A stretch of DNA of 64,000 bases from Actinomadura harenae (GTDB taxonomy: Bacteria; Actinomycetota; Actinomycetes; Streptosporangiales; Streptosporangiaceae), in the NCBI RefSeq assembly GCF_003696215.1, contig NZ_RFFG01000014.1:62001-126000 (forward strand). The letters run 5' to 3'. This document shows, one piece after another, positions 1 to 6,816 of this stretch; position 1 is the first letter of the stretch, and every line of letters starts with the position of its first letter. The translations under genes and the position numbers were made by a program. Below the pieces are notes generated by a model. That model worked only from the letters and a program-made list of their open reading frames with translations, was not told where the DNA came from and ran no database searches.

Positions 1-143
1 TCGAACCCGGCGAGCTCGACACCGCCTCCGGTAGCGGTGACCTTGATCCCGGCCAGGACCGGAACCGGCGGGCGCGAGGGCAGGACCCGCGCGATCCACG
101 CGATCGTGTCGGCGAACGCCTTGGCGTCGATGGTGAACTTCAC
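1..143 (-). CDS. Accessory DNA polymerase III beta-clamp (DnaN-like), N-terminal part only
   Basis: The gene runs leftward off the window edge; only about the first 47 residues are visible, from a GTG at 141-143. The visible peptide starts MKFTIDAKAFADTIAW and continues with a VLPSRPPVPVLAGI segment. This matches the first beta-clamp domain of actinobacterial DnaN, whose N-terminus has the same helix followed by a LPxRPxxPVLAG motif. The clamp normally tethers replicative polymerase to DNA. The chromosomal dnaN lies at the origin beside dnaA, so a copy in an operon of small unknown genes beside an att site is best read as an accessory clamp of a mobile element. The start lies 4 bases after the upstream gene, whose C-terminal Gly-Glu-Glu-Glu codons supply an AGGAGGAG ribosome binding site. 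The remainder of the protein cannot be checked. Confidence 0.75.
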   Translation of the reverse strand, partial: MKFTIDAKAFADTIAWIARVLPSRPPVPVLAGIKVTATGGGVELAGF

Positions 144-147
144 CGCG

Positions 148-333
148 CTACTCCTCCTCGCCGTGGACCAGGTCGGGGTGGATGAAGGCCCACAAGGCCT
201 CGTCCAGCCGGTCGCGGTCACGGTCGAGGTGGACCGGGACGCCGCACCGGTCCAACACGTCCCTGACTTCTGCGACCAGAGACTCGAACTCGCGCGCCGC
301 CATCGGCAGCGCGCATCGGGGGATCGTCTTCAT
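148..333 (-). CDS. Small acidic hypothetical protein (61 aa)
   Basis: I do not recognise this family. The ATG at 331-333 is preceded by GGGAG at good spacing; the reading frame stays open further upstream, but that part is Pro/Arg-rich and lacks a convincing start. The protein begins MKTIPRCALPMAAREFESL and has a helical middle with many Asp, Arg and Leu residues. It ends in HGEEE, and the DNA of this end doubles as the ribosome binding site of the DnaN-like gene 4 bases further on. The two genes are therefore probably translationally coupled. A function linked to the clamp is possible but unproven. Confidence 0.6.
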   Translation of the reverse strand: MKTIPRCALPMAAREFESLVAEVRDVLDRCGVPVHLDRDRDRLDEALWAFIHPDLVHGEEE

Positions 334-422
334 GGGGCTCCCATCTGCATGAGGACGGCCCGCCGTCTCAACCTGGTGGCGAGGCGGCGGGCCGTCGAAC
401 GGGGCGTGCGAGAAGGGCCGGG

Positions 423-1022
423 TCAGCGGCTTCGAGGCGGGAGCGGCTGGGCCTGGTGGAGGGGGACGAAGCGGGCGGCCTGCCCGTTCGGCTGGATCAG
501 CGCCCACGGCTCGGCGCAGGCCGGATCGTTGGCCCAGCTCAGGACGGCGCCGAACTCGTCAGGCGCGTTGCGCATGCGGACGTAGGAGCCCGGCGCGTAC
601 CAGCGCCGCGCCGCCCGCACCCGCCAGCCGTTCCGGGTGACCTGGTAGGAGGCGGTGAAGCGGATCGTGAAGTCCTGGGCCAGGCGGGTCAAGCCGACCA
701 GCGCCGCGACGGCGACGACTGCGGCGGGGACGACGGAGACGGTCACGGCCGGAAGGTGCGGGACCGGGCGCAGCGAGGCCAGGGCGGTCGCGGTGATCCC
801 CGCGCCGACGGTGAAGAACGCCGCGCCGATGCCCAGGCGGACGCGGCGCATGCGGAGCTCGTGCTCCTGCAGCTCGGCCACGTCCCCGGCCTCGGCCTCG
901 ATCTCGCGCCAGGCCGTCGCCAGCGGCGGGACGTCCCGAGAGGCCTGGGCGAGCGTCGAGGGGATGGTGGCCTGCGGACGCTGGTCGGTGATGGACGTGA
1001 GGTGGTGGTCGGGGCGGGTCAT
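423..1022 (-). CDS. Hypothetical membrane protein with two transmembrane helices (199 aa)
   Basis: The ATG at 1020-1022 follows a near-perfect AGGAGGTCC ribosome binding site, so the start is secure. Residues 1-60 are soluble and probably helical. Two hydrophobic stretches follow at about 65-88 (IGAAFFTVGAGITATALASL) and 92-112 (VTVSVVPAAVVAVAALVGL), then a basic soluble domain with YQVTRNGWRVRAARRWY. The layout suggests a hairpin membrane anchor with both soluble parts on the same side. It lies in the leftward operon of the putative integrated element, 89 bases upstream of the 61-aa gene. No known family is recognised. Membrane proteins of actinomycete conjugative elements often act in intermycelial spread (Spd proteins), but nothing here proves that role. 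Confidence 0.65.
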   Translation of the reverse strand: MTRPDHHLTSITDQRPQATIPSTLAQASRDVPPLATAWREIEAEAGDVAELQEHELRMRRVRLGIGAAFFTVGAGITATALASLRPVPHLPAVTVSVVPAAVVAVAALVGLTRLAQDFTIRFTASYQVTRNGWRVRAARRWYAPGSYVRMRNAPDEFGAVLSWANDPACAEPWALIQPNGQAARFVPLHQAQPLPPRSR

Positions 1023-1091
1023 CGGACCTCCTGAGGATGGATTGTGCGGTTGATCAGGTCCTGGCGGCAGGGAGGAGAAGGCCGGGGGCGG

Positions 1092-1799
1092 CTACGGCCG
1101 TGCGACGTCCAGCGGGGTGGGGTGCGCTCCGCGGCGGCGTTCGGTGATGGAGTGGCCGGCGCACACCCGGCGGGTCTGGCCGGTGGTGGTGGCGAGCTGG
1201 TGGGTGACCGGCGCGGGGCATGGGATGTCCGACCGGCAGTAGTCCCAGGCGTGGGGGCAGCCGGTCACCTCGCACCAGGTGCGGCGCCCGGATTCGACGA
1301 GGGTCCCGCCGTGGACGGGGCAGACGGGCATGTCCATCCGGCACGCGTCGGCGGGGACACTGGCGATGCGCTGCAGTATCAGCGCCGCCTGGAGAATCCC
1401 TCGAGGGATGCAGCGGGCGGTGTTGGCGGCTGCGGCGAGCCACCAGCCCGCCTGCTGGTCGCGTTCGTCGGCGGCCTTCAGCGTGGCGCTGAGAACGCAA
1501 ATGTCGCGTGCGAGGTCCACACCTCGGACGGCCAGGCCACGAAGGTGCCGTTCGGGGGACGCGGCAGCCGCTCCCTCTCCCGGGGAGGCATCCGCCACCC
1601 TCCAGGCCGTCGTGATGCCCAGCATCTGCCGGGCAGTGTCCAGGGCGTCCTGGTGAGCGTCGTACAGGTCGTACCGCGCCTCGCGGACGTACCGGTCGGC
1701 CGAGGCTTCAAGGTGGGCCGAAGCGGCGTGGATGTCGGCGGCCAGCTGCAGAGTACGGACGGCCAGCTGCGTGATCTGCTGTTCGGGGGAGTCAGGCAT
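1092..1799 (-). CDS. Hypothetical protein with C-terminal Cys/His cluster (235 aa)
   Basis: The start at 1797-1799 (ATG) is favoured by a GAGGAAC ribosome binding site; the frame is open upstream but lacks such a signal and looks like out-of-frame WhiB sequence. Residues 1-150 are Ala-rich and helical, with repeated Leu/Ala heptads (ITQLAVRTLQLAADIHAAS and a similar LRGLAVRGVDLARDICVLS), so the N-terminal part looks like an internal duplication of about 85 residues. The C-terminal third carries CPVH, TGCPHAWDYC, DIPCP and CAGH, a likely zinc-binding arrangement. It is part of the leftward element operon. No known family is recognised. Confidence 0.65.
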   Translation of the reverse strand: MPDSPEQQITQLAVRTLQLAADIHAASAHLEASADRYVREARYDLYDAHQDALDTARQMLGITTAWRVADASPGEGAAAASPERHLRGLAVRGVDLARDICVLSATLKAADERDQQAGWWLAAAANTARCIPRGILQAALILQRIASVPADACRMDMPVCPVHGGTLVESGRRTWCEVTGCPHAWDYCRSDIPCPAPVTHQLATTTGQTRRVCAGHSITERRRGAHPTPLDVARP

Positions 1800-1831
1800 G
1801 CGTTGTTCCTCACGGAGATAGGGGATCGCTA

Positions 1832-2155
1832 TCAGGCGGCGGAGCGGCCGCGGCCGTTGAGGAGGGCACGGCGTTCGTGGTGGTCCAGGCCGCCGCACAC
1901 GCCGTACTGCTCCTCCGCCGGGAACTTCAGCGCCTGCTCCAGGCAGTGCCGCCGCAGCGTCAGGGGGCACTCGGCGCAGGTCCGCTTGGCCAGCTGGACC
2001 CGCCGCCGGGCCTCCTTGAGGGTCTCTCGGGGGGCGTCGTCATCCGGGCCGAACCACAGCTCGTCCCCGGTGTCGATGCAGGGCCGTTGCTCCCAGCCGA
2101 CCGGCTCGGGAACGTGGACGCTGCGGGGCTTGCTCCAGGACGTCCGGGTCCTCAT
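1832..2155 (-). CDS. Divergent WhiB-family iron-sulfur transcription factor (107 aa)
   Basis: WhiB proteins are actinobacterial 4Fe-4S regulators that bind the principal sigma factor. Four cysteines are present at C26, C60, C63 and C71, followed by GVCGGL at 85-90, in the place of the family's GVWGG turn, and a short basic tail (ERRALLNGRGR). Two features are unusual. The gap between the third and fourth cysteine is seven residues, where CX2CX5C is usual, and the Trp of the GVWGG turn is Cys. The ATG at 2153-2155 overlaps the stop of the upstream gene as ATGA, which supports this start and shows coupling. It is the only obvious DNA-linked regulator inside the leftward operon and may control element genes. 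Confidence 0.75.
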   Translation of the reverse strand: MRTRTSWSKPRSVHVPEPVGWEQRPCIDTGDELWFGPDDDAPRETLKEARRRVQLAKRTCAECPLTLRRHCLEQALKFPAEEQYGVCGGLDHHERRALLNGRGRSAA

Positions 2156-2433
2156 CGCGTCCACCGCCCATCGGCGCTGGCCGGGGCCTGCGCGGGCGCG
2201 GCGACCTCTCGGTCGAGGTGGGAGCCGTGGACCTGGTGTCCGCACTGACCACACCACAGCACCACGGGCCCACCGGACATCTGCGCGGAGCAGCAGGGCG
2301 AGACCGGCAGCGGCGGACGGCACGATCCGCGGGCGGGCTCAGCCGGGATGGACTCTCGCCCAACGAGCTTGTCGAGGACCTGCTGGTGAGCGAGGTTGCG
2401 GTCTACCAACCGCGAAACGGTGCGGTCGTACAT
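2152..2433 (-). CDS. Small hypothetical protein with a Cys4 zinc-ribbon-like motif (93 aa)
   Basis: The ATG at 2431-2433 follows GGGAG in the context ATGGGAGATCCCCATG, nearly the same as the context of the 61-aa gene start at 333, so both genes seem to share a ribosome-binding arrangement. The N-terminal third is helical (TVSRLVDRNLAHQQVLDKL). The middle has SPCCSAQM followed by LWCGQCGHQVHG, giving a likely CC...CxxC metal site. It overlaps the WhiB-like gene by four bases. Not recognised; possibly a small nucleic-acid-binding accessory protein of the element. Confidence 0.6.
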   Translation of the reverse strand: MYDRTVSRLVDRNLAHQQVLDKLVGRESIPAEPARGSCRPPLPVSPCCSAQMSGGPVVLWCGQCGHQVHGSHLDREVAAPAQAPASADGRWTR

Positions 2434-2539
2434 GGGGATCTCCCATCAAGGGCGTCGGGTGGGAAGCAGCGAGCGCCCAGCGCCCCGTGAGGACGGGGCT
2501 CGGCTGGGCGCTCGCGTGGGGCCTGAGGAAGGACTTGGT

Positions 2540-3031
2540 CTAGACGGCGTTGGTCGGGGTGCCTGCTGTGACCAGGGCACGGGCGCGCGAGGGTCGCGTG
2601 GCGCGCTCGCGATCACGTCGTGCCGCGGCCATCTGCGTCAGGGACGGCGCGAGCGCCGGGGTCGGCTTGACCATGGTCCGGGCGCTGCGCCGGGTGGAGG
2701 CGTCGGCGATTCCCTCGGCCAGCCGCGCACGCCAGGTCTCGTAGGCCAGATCGGTGATCACCCGCTGCGCGGATCCGGGGCACCGCTCCTGTCGGCGTGC
2801 GGCAGGGGCCGGACGGCGACCGAGGGCGAAGTTGCGGATCTGCTTGTCGGTGTAGCGGCTGATCCGGTGGGGGAGCACCAGGTGCCGCTTGAGGGACACC
2901 CAGGTCCCACAGTCCGGGCAGACGATCATCGTGCGCTCACCGTCGGGGCGCTCACCGTCAGGGCGGCGCAGGTTCACGTGGTTCAGGGGGAGGGCGCTGA
3001 CGGAGATCGGGGGACGGCCGTTGTGCTTCAC
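2540..3031 (-). CDS. Hypothetical actinomycete element protein with CPDCG motif (163 aa)
   Basis: I chose the GTG at 3029-3031 because GGAGG lies five bases upstream; the frame is open to 3148 without a comparable signal. The protein has an ALPLNHVNLRRPDGERPDGER stretch (the last 11 residues contain a five-residue tandem duplication, RPDGE), then MIVCPDCGTWVSLKRHLVLPHR and later ERCPGSAQRV. Proteins with a CPDCGTW...PHR...CPGSxQR layout recur, as I recall, on actinomycete plasmids and integrative elements; their function is unknown to me. The first two cysteines could hold zinc together with the later Cys/His residues. This is the first gene of the leftward operon, directly downstream of the operator-rich region. 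Confidence 0.6.
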   Translation of the reverse strand: MKHNGRPPISVSALPLNHVNLRRPDGERPDGERTMIVCPDCGTWVSLKRHLVLPHRISRYTDKQIRNFALGRRPAPAARRQERCPGSAQRVITDLAYETWRARLAEGIADASTRRSARTMVKPTPALAPSLTQMAAARRDRERATRPSRARALVTAGTPTNAV

Positions 3032-3486
3032 AAGCACCTCCGTGATCAAGCCGAGGATGAGCTGAGCGGTCTCGTGTCCTCCGCTCCGCACCGGCGGACG
3101 GCCTGATGCGGACCGGACGGCGCAAGCGCCGCACTCTTGAACGATCAATCGCGGTGACCACGGCGGGGACCTCGTGATTCGTCATCCCGCTCGGGACCGC
3201 GTCTTCAGTTGTCCGGAAGTTCGCTTGGCGACGGTGTGTCCGTCTGCGTTCGCCAGCTTCCTGATTGGTTCGCACCAATCATGCAACTGGTTCGAACCAC
3301 TTGTCAACGAGCTGAGAGTGATCCACTTGGCAAGTGACTCGGACGTAGCCGCATGGACAGGGAACGATGTGGATGCACACGGTGACTAGCTGTTCACTGT
3401 TAACTGGTGGCTGTTAACCCCTGTTGCTGCGCGTGTGAGCTGCGGCATCCTCGGAGGACAGCGCGCCTTCCCCTGGATCGGTCACC
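3032..3486. promoter_or_regulatory. Divergent control region of the integrated element, with several palindromes
   Basis: This 455-base gap separates the leftward operon from the rightward XRE gene and is less GC-rich than its surroundings. It contains an inverted repeat GATTGGT/ACCAATC (3263-3280), a perfect 12-base palindrome TGGTTCGAACCA (3288-3299), a pair of CACTTG-N-CAAsnG sites (3298-3309, degenerate; 3324-3336, exact CACTTGGCAAGTG) and two copies of CTGTTAAC (3397-3404 and 3411-3418) spaced 14 bases apart. Such a group fits at least two regulators, probably the neighbouring XRE and GntR proteins. No promoter can be assigned with certainty. Confidence 0.6.
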
Positions 3487-4617
3487 ATGTCACTCGGGTT
3501 GAAGCAGGCCCGCGAAGCCCGCGGGTGGTCACAGAGCGACCTTCTCGGCCACATCGAGAGGTACGTCGCGAGACATCCCCAGTTGGTGATCGCCAACTCC
3601 GCGAGCCTCAAGACCTACATCTCGGGCTGGGAGAACGGTCGTCGCCGGGTCTCTGAGCCATACCGGACCATCCTGAGAGCCCTCCTGGGATGGACGGATG
3701 AGGAACTCTTGGGCGAACGCGAGCCGACGGCGGAAGCAGACGGCTACGAGGAGCTCATCCGGCACATCGATACCGCACATGCGGTCAGTCGGTCGATGGT
3801 CGCCACGTTCGCGAGCCAGACCGAACTTCTGCGCACTCAGGACCGCATGGTCGGCACTTTTAGCGTCGTCGATCAAATGACCGCCCATCTGGGGGCGCTT
3901 GAGGAAGCCCTCACATTCGCTGTCCTGCCAGATGCTCGGCGTCCGGTCGCCCGGGAGCTGGCGGGGGCTGCCACGCTCGCCGCATGGCAGGCGCTCGACG
4001 TCGGGGCGATCGAACGCGCGTGGAGGCAGTACGAGAAGGGGAAGCAGGCGGCAAAGGAGGCCGAGGACAGCCTGTACCTCGCACATGCGATGGGCGAGCA
4101 GGCATTTGTCCTGGCGGACGCAGGGCGGCCTGGCCTGGGAGTTGATCTCGTGGTCGAGGCGCAACGGATCGGCGGGAGCAAGATGTCCGGGCGACTCCGG
4201 GCCTGGCTCGCCTGCGCGGAGGCAGAGCTCCGGGCCCTCACCTCCGACCCCACGAAAGCGCACGAAGCGCTCGACCGGGCGACCAGGGCAATGCCCGACA
4301 CAGACGAGCCGCGCGACCCTGACCTGGCGAGTGTCTTCCTCAACGCGGTTCATTTCGAGCGCTGGCGTGGACACACCCTGACCCTCCTCGGCGACGAGGA
4401 AGCGGTCGCAGCTCAGTACGTTGTCCTGGACTCGATGGACCCGACCTTCGTCCGCGCACGCGCTGGTATCCACTGCGATCTAGCGCAGGCCCATCTGTTC
4501 CGCAGCGAGTACGCGGAGGCCGCGCAGCAGGTCCGGGAAGCCAAGCTCCTGGCCAACCGCACCGGGTCGATTCGATACCGGCGGCGGATCGCGACGCTAG
4601 GCGAGTCGGTCAGCTGA
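3487..4617 (+). CDS. XRE-family regulator with N-terminal HTH and C-terminal TPR-like domain (376 aa)
   Basis: The first 70 residues form a lambda-repressor-type helix-turn-helix (LKQAREARGWSQSDLLGHI, then SLKTYISGWENGRRRVSE). The remaining 300 residues are helical and Ala/Leu-rich with repeated A-E-A patterns (AKEAEDSLYLAHAMGEQAFVLADAGR, RAGIHCDLAQAHLFRSEYAEAAQQ) typical of tetratricopeptide repeats. This design is common in actinomycete regulators where the TPR part senses a peptide or partner. The ATG at 3487 has only a weak upstream GGATCGG. It is transcribed away from the leftward operon across the palindrome-rich region and points toward the GntR-NUDIX gene, so it is probably the main element regulator. 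The ligand is unknown. Confidence 0.85.
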   Translation: MSLGLKQAREARGWSQSDLLGHIERYVARHPQLVIANSASLKTYISGWENGRRRVSEPYRTILRALLGWTDEELLGEREPTAEADGYEELIRHIDTAHAVSRSMVATFASQTELLRTQDRMVGTFSVVDQMTAHLGALEEALTFAVLPDARRPVARELAGAATLAAWQALDVGAIERAWRQYEKGKQAAKEAEDSLYLAHAMGEQAFVLADAGRPGLGVDLVVEAQRIGGSKMSGRLRAWLACAEAELRALTSDPTKAHEALDRATRAMPDTDEPRDPDLASVFLNAVHFERWRGHTLTLLGDEEAVAAQYVVLDSMDPTFVRARAGIHCDLAQAHLFRSEYAEAAQQVREAKLLANRTGSIRYRRRIATLGESVS

Positions 4618-4628
4618 CCAACCGAGGC

Positions 4629-5396
4629 TCAAGCTCCATAGGCGATGACGTGAAGAAGCCCTACGAGCGTCCCCGAGCCCAACAGCTCGTCCTTCCGGAT
4701 CAGGCGGTGGACCTCGCTCAAGGGGATCCAAGCAACCTCGCCGGCCTCTTCAACGTCTGACGGCTCCCCGACCTTGTCCGCGCCGCGCCCCACGAACACC
4801 TCATGAGGCGAATCGACCATCCCGACCATCGGCTCGAACGTTACGAGGTGCTCCAGGGTGCGCGGACGCCACCCCGTTTCCTCTTCCACTTCCCTCAATG
4901 CCGTCTGCCTCGGAGCTTCACCCTCGTCCACGATTCCGCCGGGGAGCTCCCAGCCGAATTTGTTCGGAACGAAGCGATAACGCCAGAGCATCAGGACGCG
5001 GTCCCGCTCGTCCAGCACCACCGCGATCGATACACGGTGGAGGTGGACGACGTGGTGTTCAAAGCGGTCGACCCCCGGCGGCTCGACGTCCGCCAGGCTG
5101 AGCCGAACCCACCTGTTGTCGTAGACCGTGCGCTCACCGTGCAAGCGCCAGGGCTCCAACGGATTGTTCTGACTGTCGAATCGCCTGCTCGACGCCACGT
5201 AATAGCCGCTGCCTCTTCGGACGCTGAGCACGTCCTCGGAGACGAGTTTGCCCAGCACTTGGCGAATAGTGGTCCGCCCTGCCCCCAACCGCTCGGCAAG
5301 AACGCGTTCTGAAGGCAACCGGTCCCCTGGACCGAGTTCGCCGGACGCGATCCAGGTTCGGATCGCGGACTCGACACCCGCCGTCACGTCGCCCAT
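4629..5396 (-). CDS. GntR-type HTH fused to a NUDIX hydrolase (255 aa)
   Basis: Residues 1-70 are a GntR winged helix (AIRTWIASGELGPGDRLPSE, RTTIRQVLGKL, VRRGSGYYV). Residues 90-250 are a NUDIX domain whose box is intact: G154, E160, R168-E169, E172-E173, G175 fit GX5EX7REUXEEXGU exactly. NUDIX enzymes cleave nucleoside diphosphates linked to another moiety, often NDP-sugars or damaged nucleotides. Actinomycete integrative elements such as pSAM2 carry a NUDIX protein (Pif) that acts in transfer immunity, and GntR repressors (KorSA/TraR type) that control transfer; here both activities are in one chain. The gene converges on the XRE gene with an 11-base gap. An AGGAAGG motif precedes the ATG. 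Substrate and operator are unknown. Confidence 0.88.
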   Translation of the reverse strand: MGDVTAGVESAIRTWIASGELGPGDRLPSERVLAERLGAGRTTIRQVLGKLVSEDVLSVRRGSGYYVASSRRFDSQNNPLEPWRLHGERTVYDNRWVRLSLADVEPPGVDRFEHHVVHLHRVSIAVVLDERDRVLMLWRYRFVPNKFGWELPGGIVDEGEAPRQTALREVEEETGWRPRTLEHLVTFEPMVGMVDSPHEVFVGRGADKVGEPSDVEEAGEVAWIPLSEVHRLIRKDELLGSGTLVGLLHVIAYGA

Positions 5397-5832
5397 GAAC
5401 CGGGAAGCCTTCCTGATTGGAGACTGGTGCGCTCAGTCTAGGTCCGGCTCGGCAGGCAGCCCGAGGTCCTGGGGCTTGCCAGGCTGCAACGGCCGTCCGA
5501 GTCAGCGAGCTCAGCGCTCTTGCCATGCTTCATGCCTAACGGAGATCTTCTGCTCCGCGGGGGGCTCGCCCGGCCCGCGCCGGCGCGCAGGATCGCCTCG
5601 TCCACGAGCCCTTCGAGGTTGGAAGGGGCGTCTGGGGCCTGGTGAACCGCTTGATCTTGATGCCTCGCCAGCAGAACTCACGTCAGCGGATTCGCCTCGC
5701 ACCTCTCGCGAATGCACGAGCGAGCCGCGCAGCACCGTGCCGAATGTGGCCAGCCTGGATCAAGGCACGGCTGGATCGCAGGTGTGGGGCGTGACTACCC
5801 GCAGTCTGCCTGGCTGCCTTAGGTTCGGTGGC
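5397..5832. other. Intergenic region upstream of the GntR-NUDIX gene
   Basis: The first part should hold the GntR-NUDIX promoter. It contains CTTCCTGATTGG at 5409-5420, identical to 3257-3268 in the divergent control region, followed by AGACT/AGTCT arms at 5421-5439. The rest (about 5510-5830) shows only low-quality open frames; on the minus strand near 5540-5690 a peptide-like stretch with NLEGLVDEAILRAGAGRA in one frame and IKIKRFT in another hints at a decayed gene, but I cannot name it. Confidence 0.4.
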
Positions 5833-6726
5833 ATGCTTGCTGCTGACGCGGATGGCCCGGTGCCTACGGTGGCCCGGTTGCTGAGCACGGCACTGGACGG
5901 CCCAGAAGAGCTGATGAGATCTGTCGCTCTGGTCGATCGCCCTCACTCCCCGCCGGTGGTGCGTCAGCTGATCGGGTTGATGGCGGTACTGTCGCCGATC
6001 GAGAAGCCCGTCATCGCCCAGGAGCGCGTTCCGCTGGTCAAACAGTTGTGGGAGCTCACGTTGTCGGTCGATCCGGCGCACGCCCGGCGGCTTGACGAGC
6101 TGGTGATGGAGCTGCCCGGTCCGACGAGGTGGCAGCTGCTGTGGGAGCTGACCGGCACCGACGCTCGTGGGCTGCTCCCGACGGTTGGCCGGCGCTTCAA
6201 CGTTGCGCTGGGCTGGCTGGCCTCGTTCACCGATGATTCGGACGGCGCTCACCCGCACCTGGTGACCTCGGCGGCGATCCTGGCCCCGGGGATGGGAGCG
6301 TGGTACGACCTGCTGCAGCGGCGCGCGCTGGCGTTCGCGGAGCGATTTCCGGCCGAGATGGTGGAGGACACGCTGGCATGGTGGCTGGTGCTGATCGCGT
6401 CGCTGGGCGTCGAGCCAATCGGCTTTCCTCTCGAGCACGATGGGACGCCGACCGGAGTGTGGGACCTCAACGCGGCTCTGGAGGCTGGCGCTGAGCACCA
6501 GCCAGCCAGCGTCGCCGACGCCATCCCGGACGAGACCGGCACGAGCCCCATCACCCGCCGCTCCGCCGCCCGAATTTTGCATGCCTGCCAGCAGATCAGC
6601 GCCCAGGGCCGGGACGACGCCCTAGGCGTCGCGCGAACGCAGGTGACCGGGCTGACCGCGCTGGAGCGCGCGGTCATGATGTGGAACATGGCTGTGACCC
6701 TCAGCAGCGCCCTGCCGCGCGGATAG
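5833..6726 (+). CDS. Hypothetical protein, cargo of the integrated element (297 aa)
   Basis: No family is recognised. The chosen ATG at 5833 begins MLAADADGPVPTVARLL; upstream residues of the same open frame look like non-coding sequence, although no strong ribosome binding site is visible. The protein is soluble, rich in Leu, Ala and Trp, with helical segments (VVRQLIGLMAVLSPIEKPVI, VKQLWELTLSV, RWQLLWELTG, DTLAWWLVLIASLG). It lies about 1.2 kb inside the att end, upstream of the EEP-fold enzyme by 90 bases and in the same direction, so the two may form a cargo unit. Confidence 0.6.
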   Translation: MLAADADGPVPTVARLLSTALDGPEELMRSVALVDRPHSPPVVRQLIGLMAVLSPIEKPVIAQERVPLVKQLWELTLSVDPAHARRLDELVMELPGPTRWQLLWELTGTDARGLLPTVGRRFNVALGWLASFTDDSDGAHPHLVTSAAILAPGMGAWYDLLQRRALAFAERFPAEMVEDTLAWWLVLIASLGVEPIGFPLEHDGTPTGVWDLNAALEAGAEHQPASVADAIPDETGTSPITRRSAARILHACQQISAQGRDDALGVARTQVTGLTALERAVMMWNMAVTLSSALPRG

Positions 6727-6816
6727 CGGGCATTCGCGGTGGGCCTCCCGCGCCAGCGCCGCCCGCGGCTACTGTCGCCCGGAATACGATCACGAACCAG
6801 CGGGAAGGCGGAATTC

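Noticed and set aside
5511..5735. Small minus-strand gene (74 aa) between GntR-NUDIX and the cargo gene
   Set aside because: Arg/Pro-rich shadow composition. A peptide-like stretch in another frame (NLEGLVDEAILRAG) hints at a relic, but there is no start, family match or intact frame.
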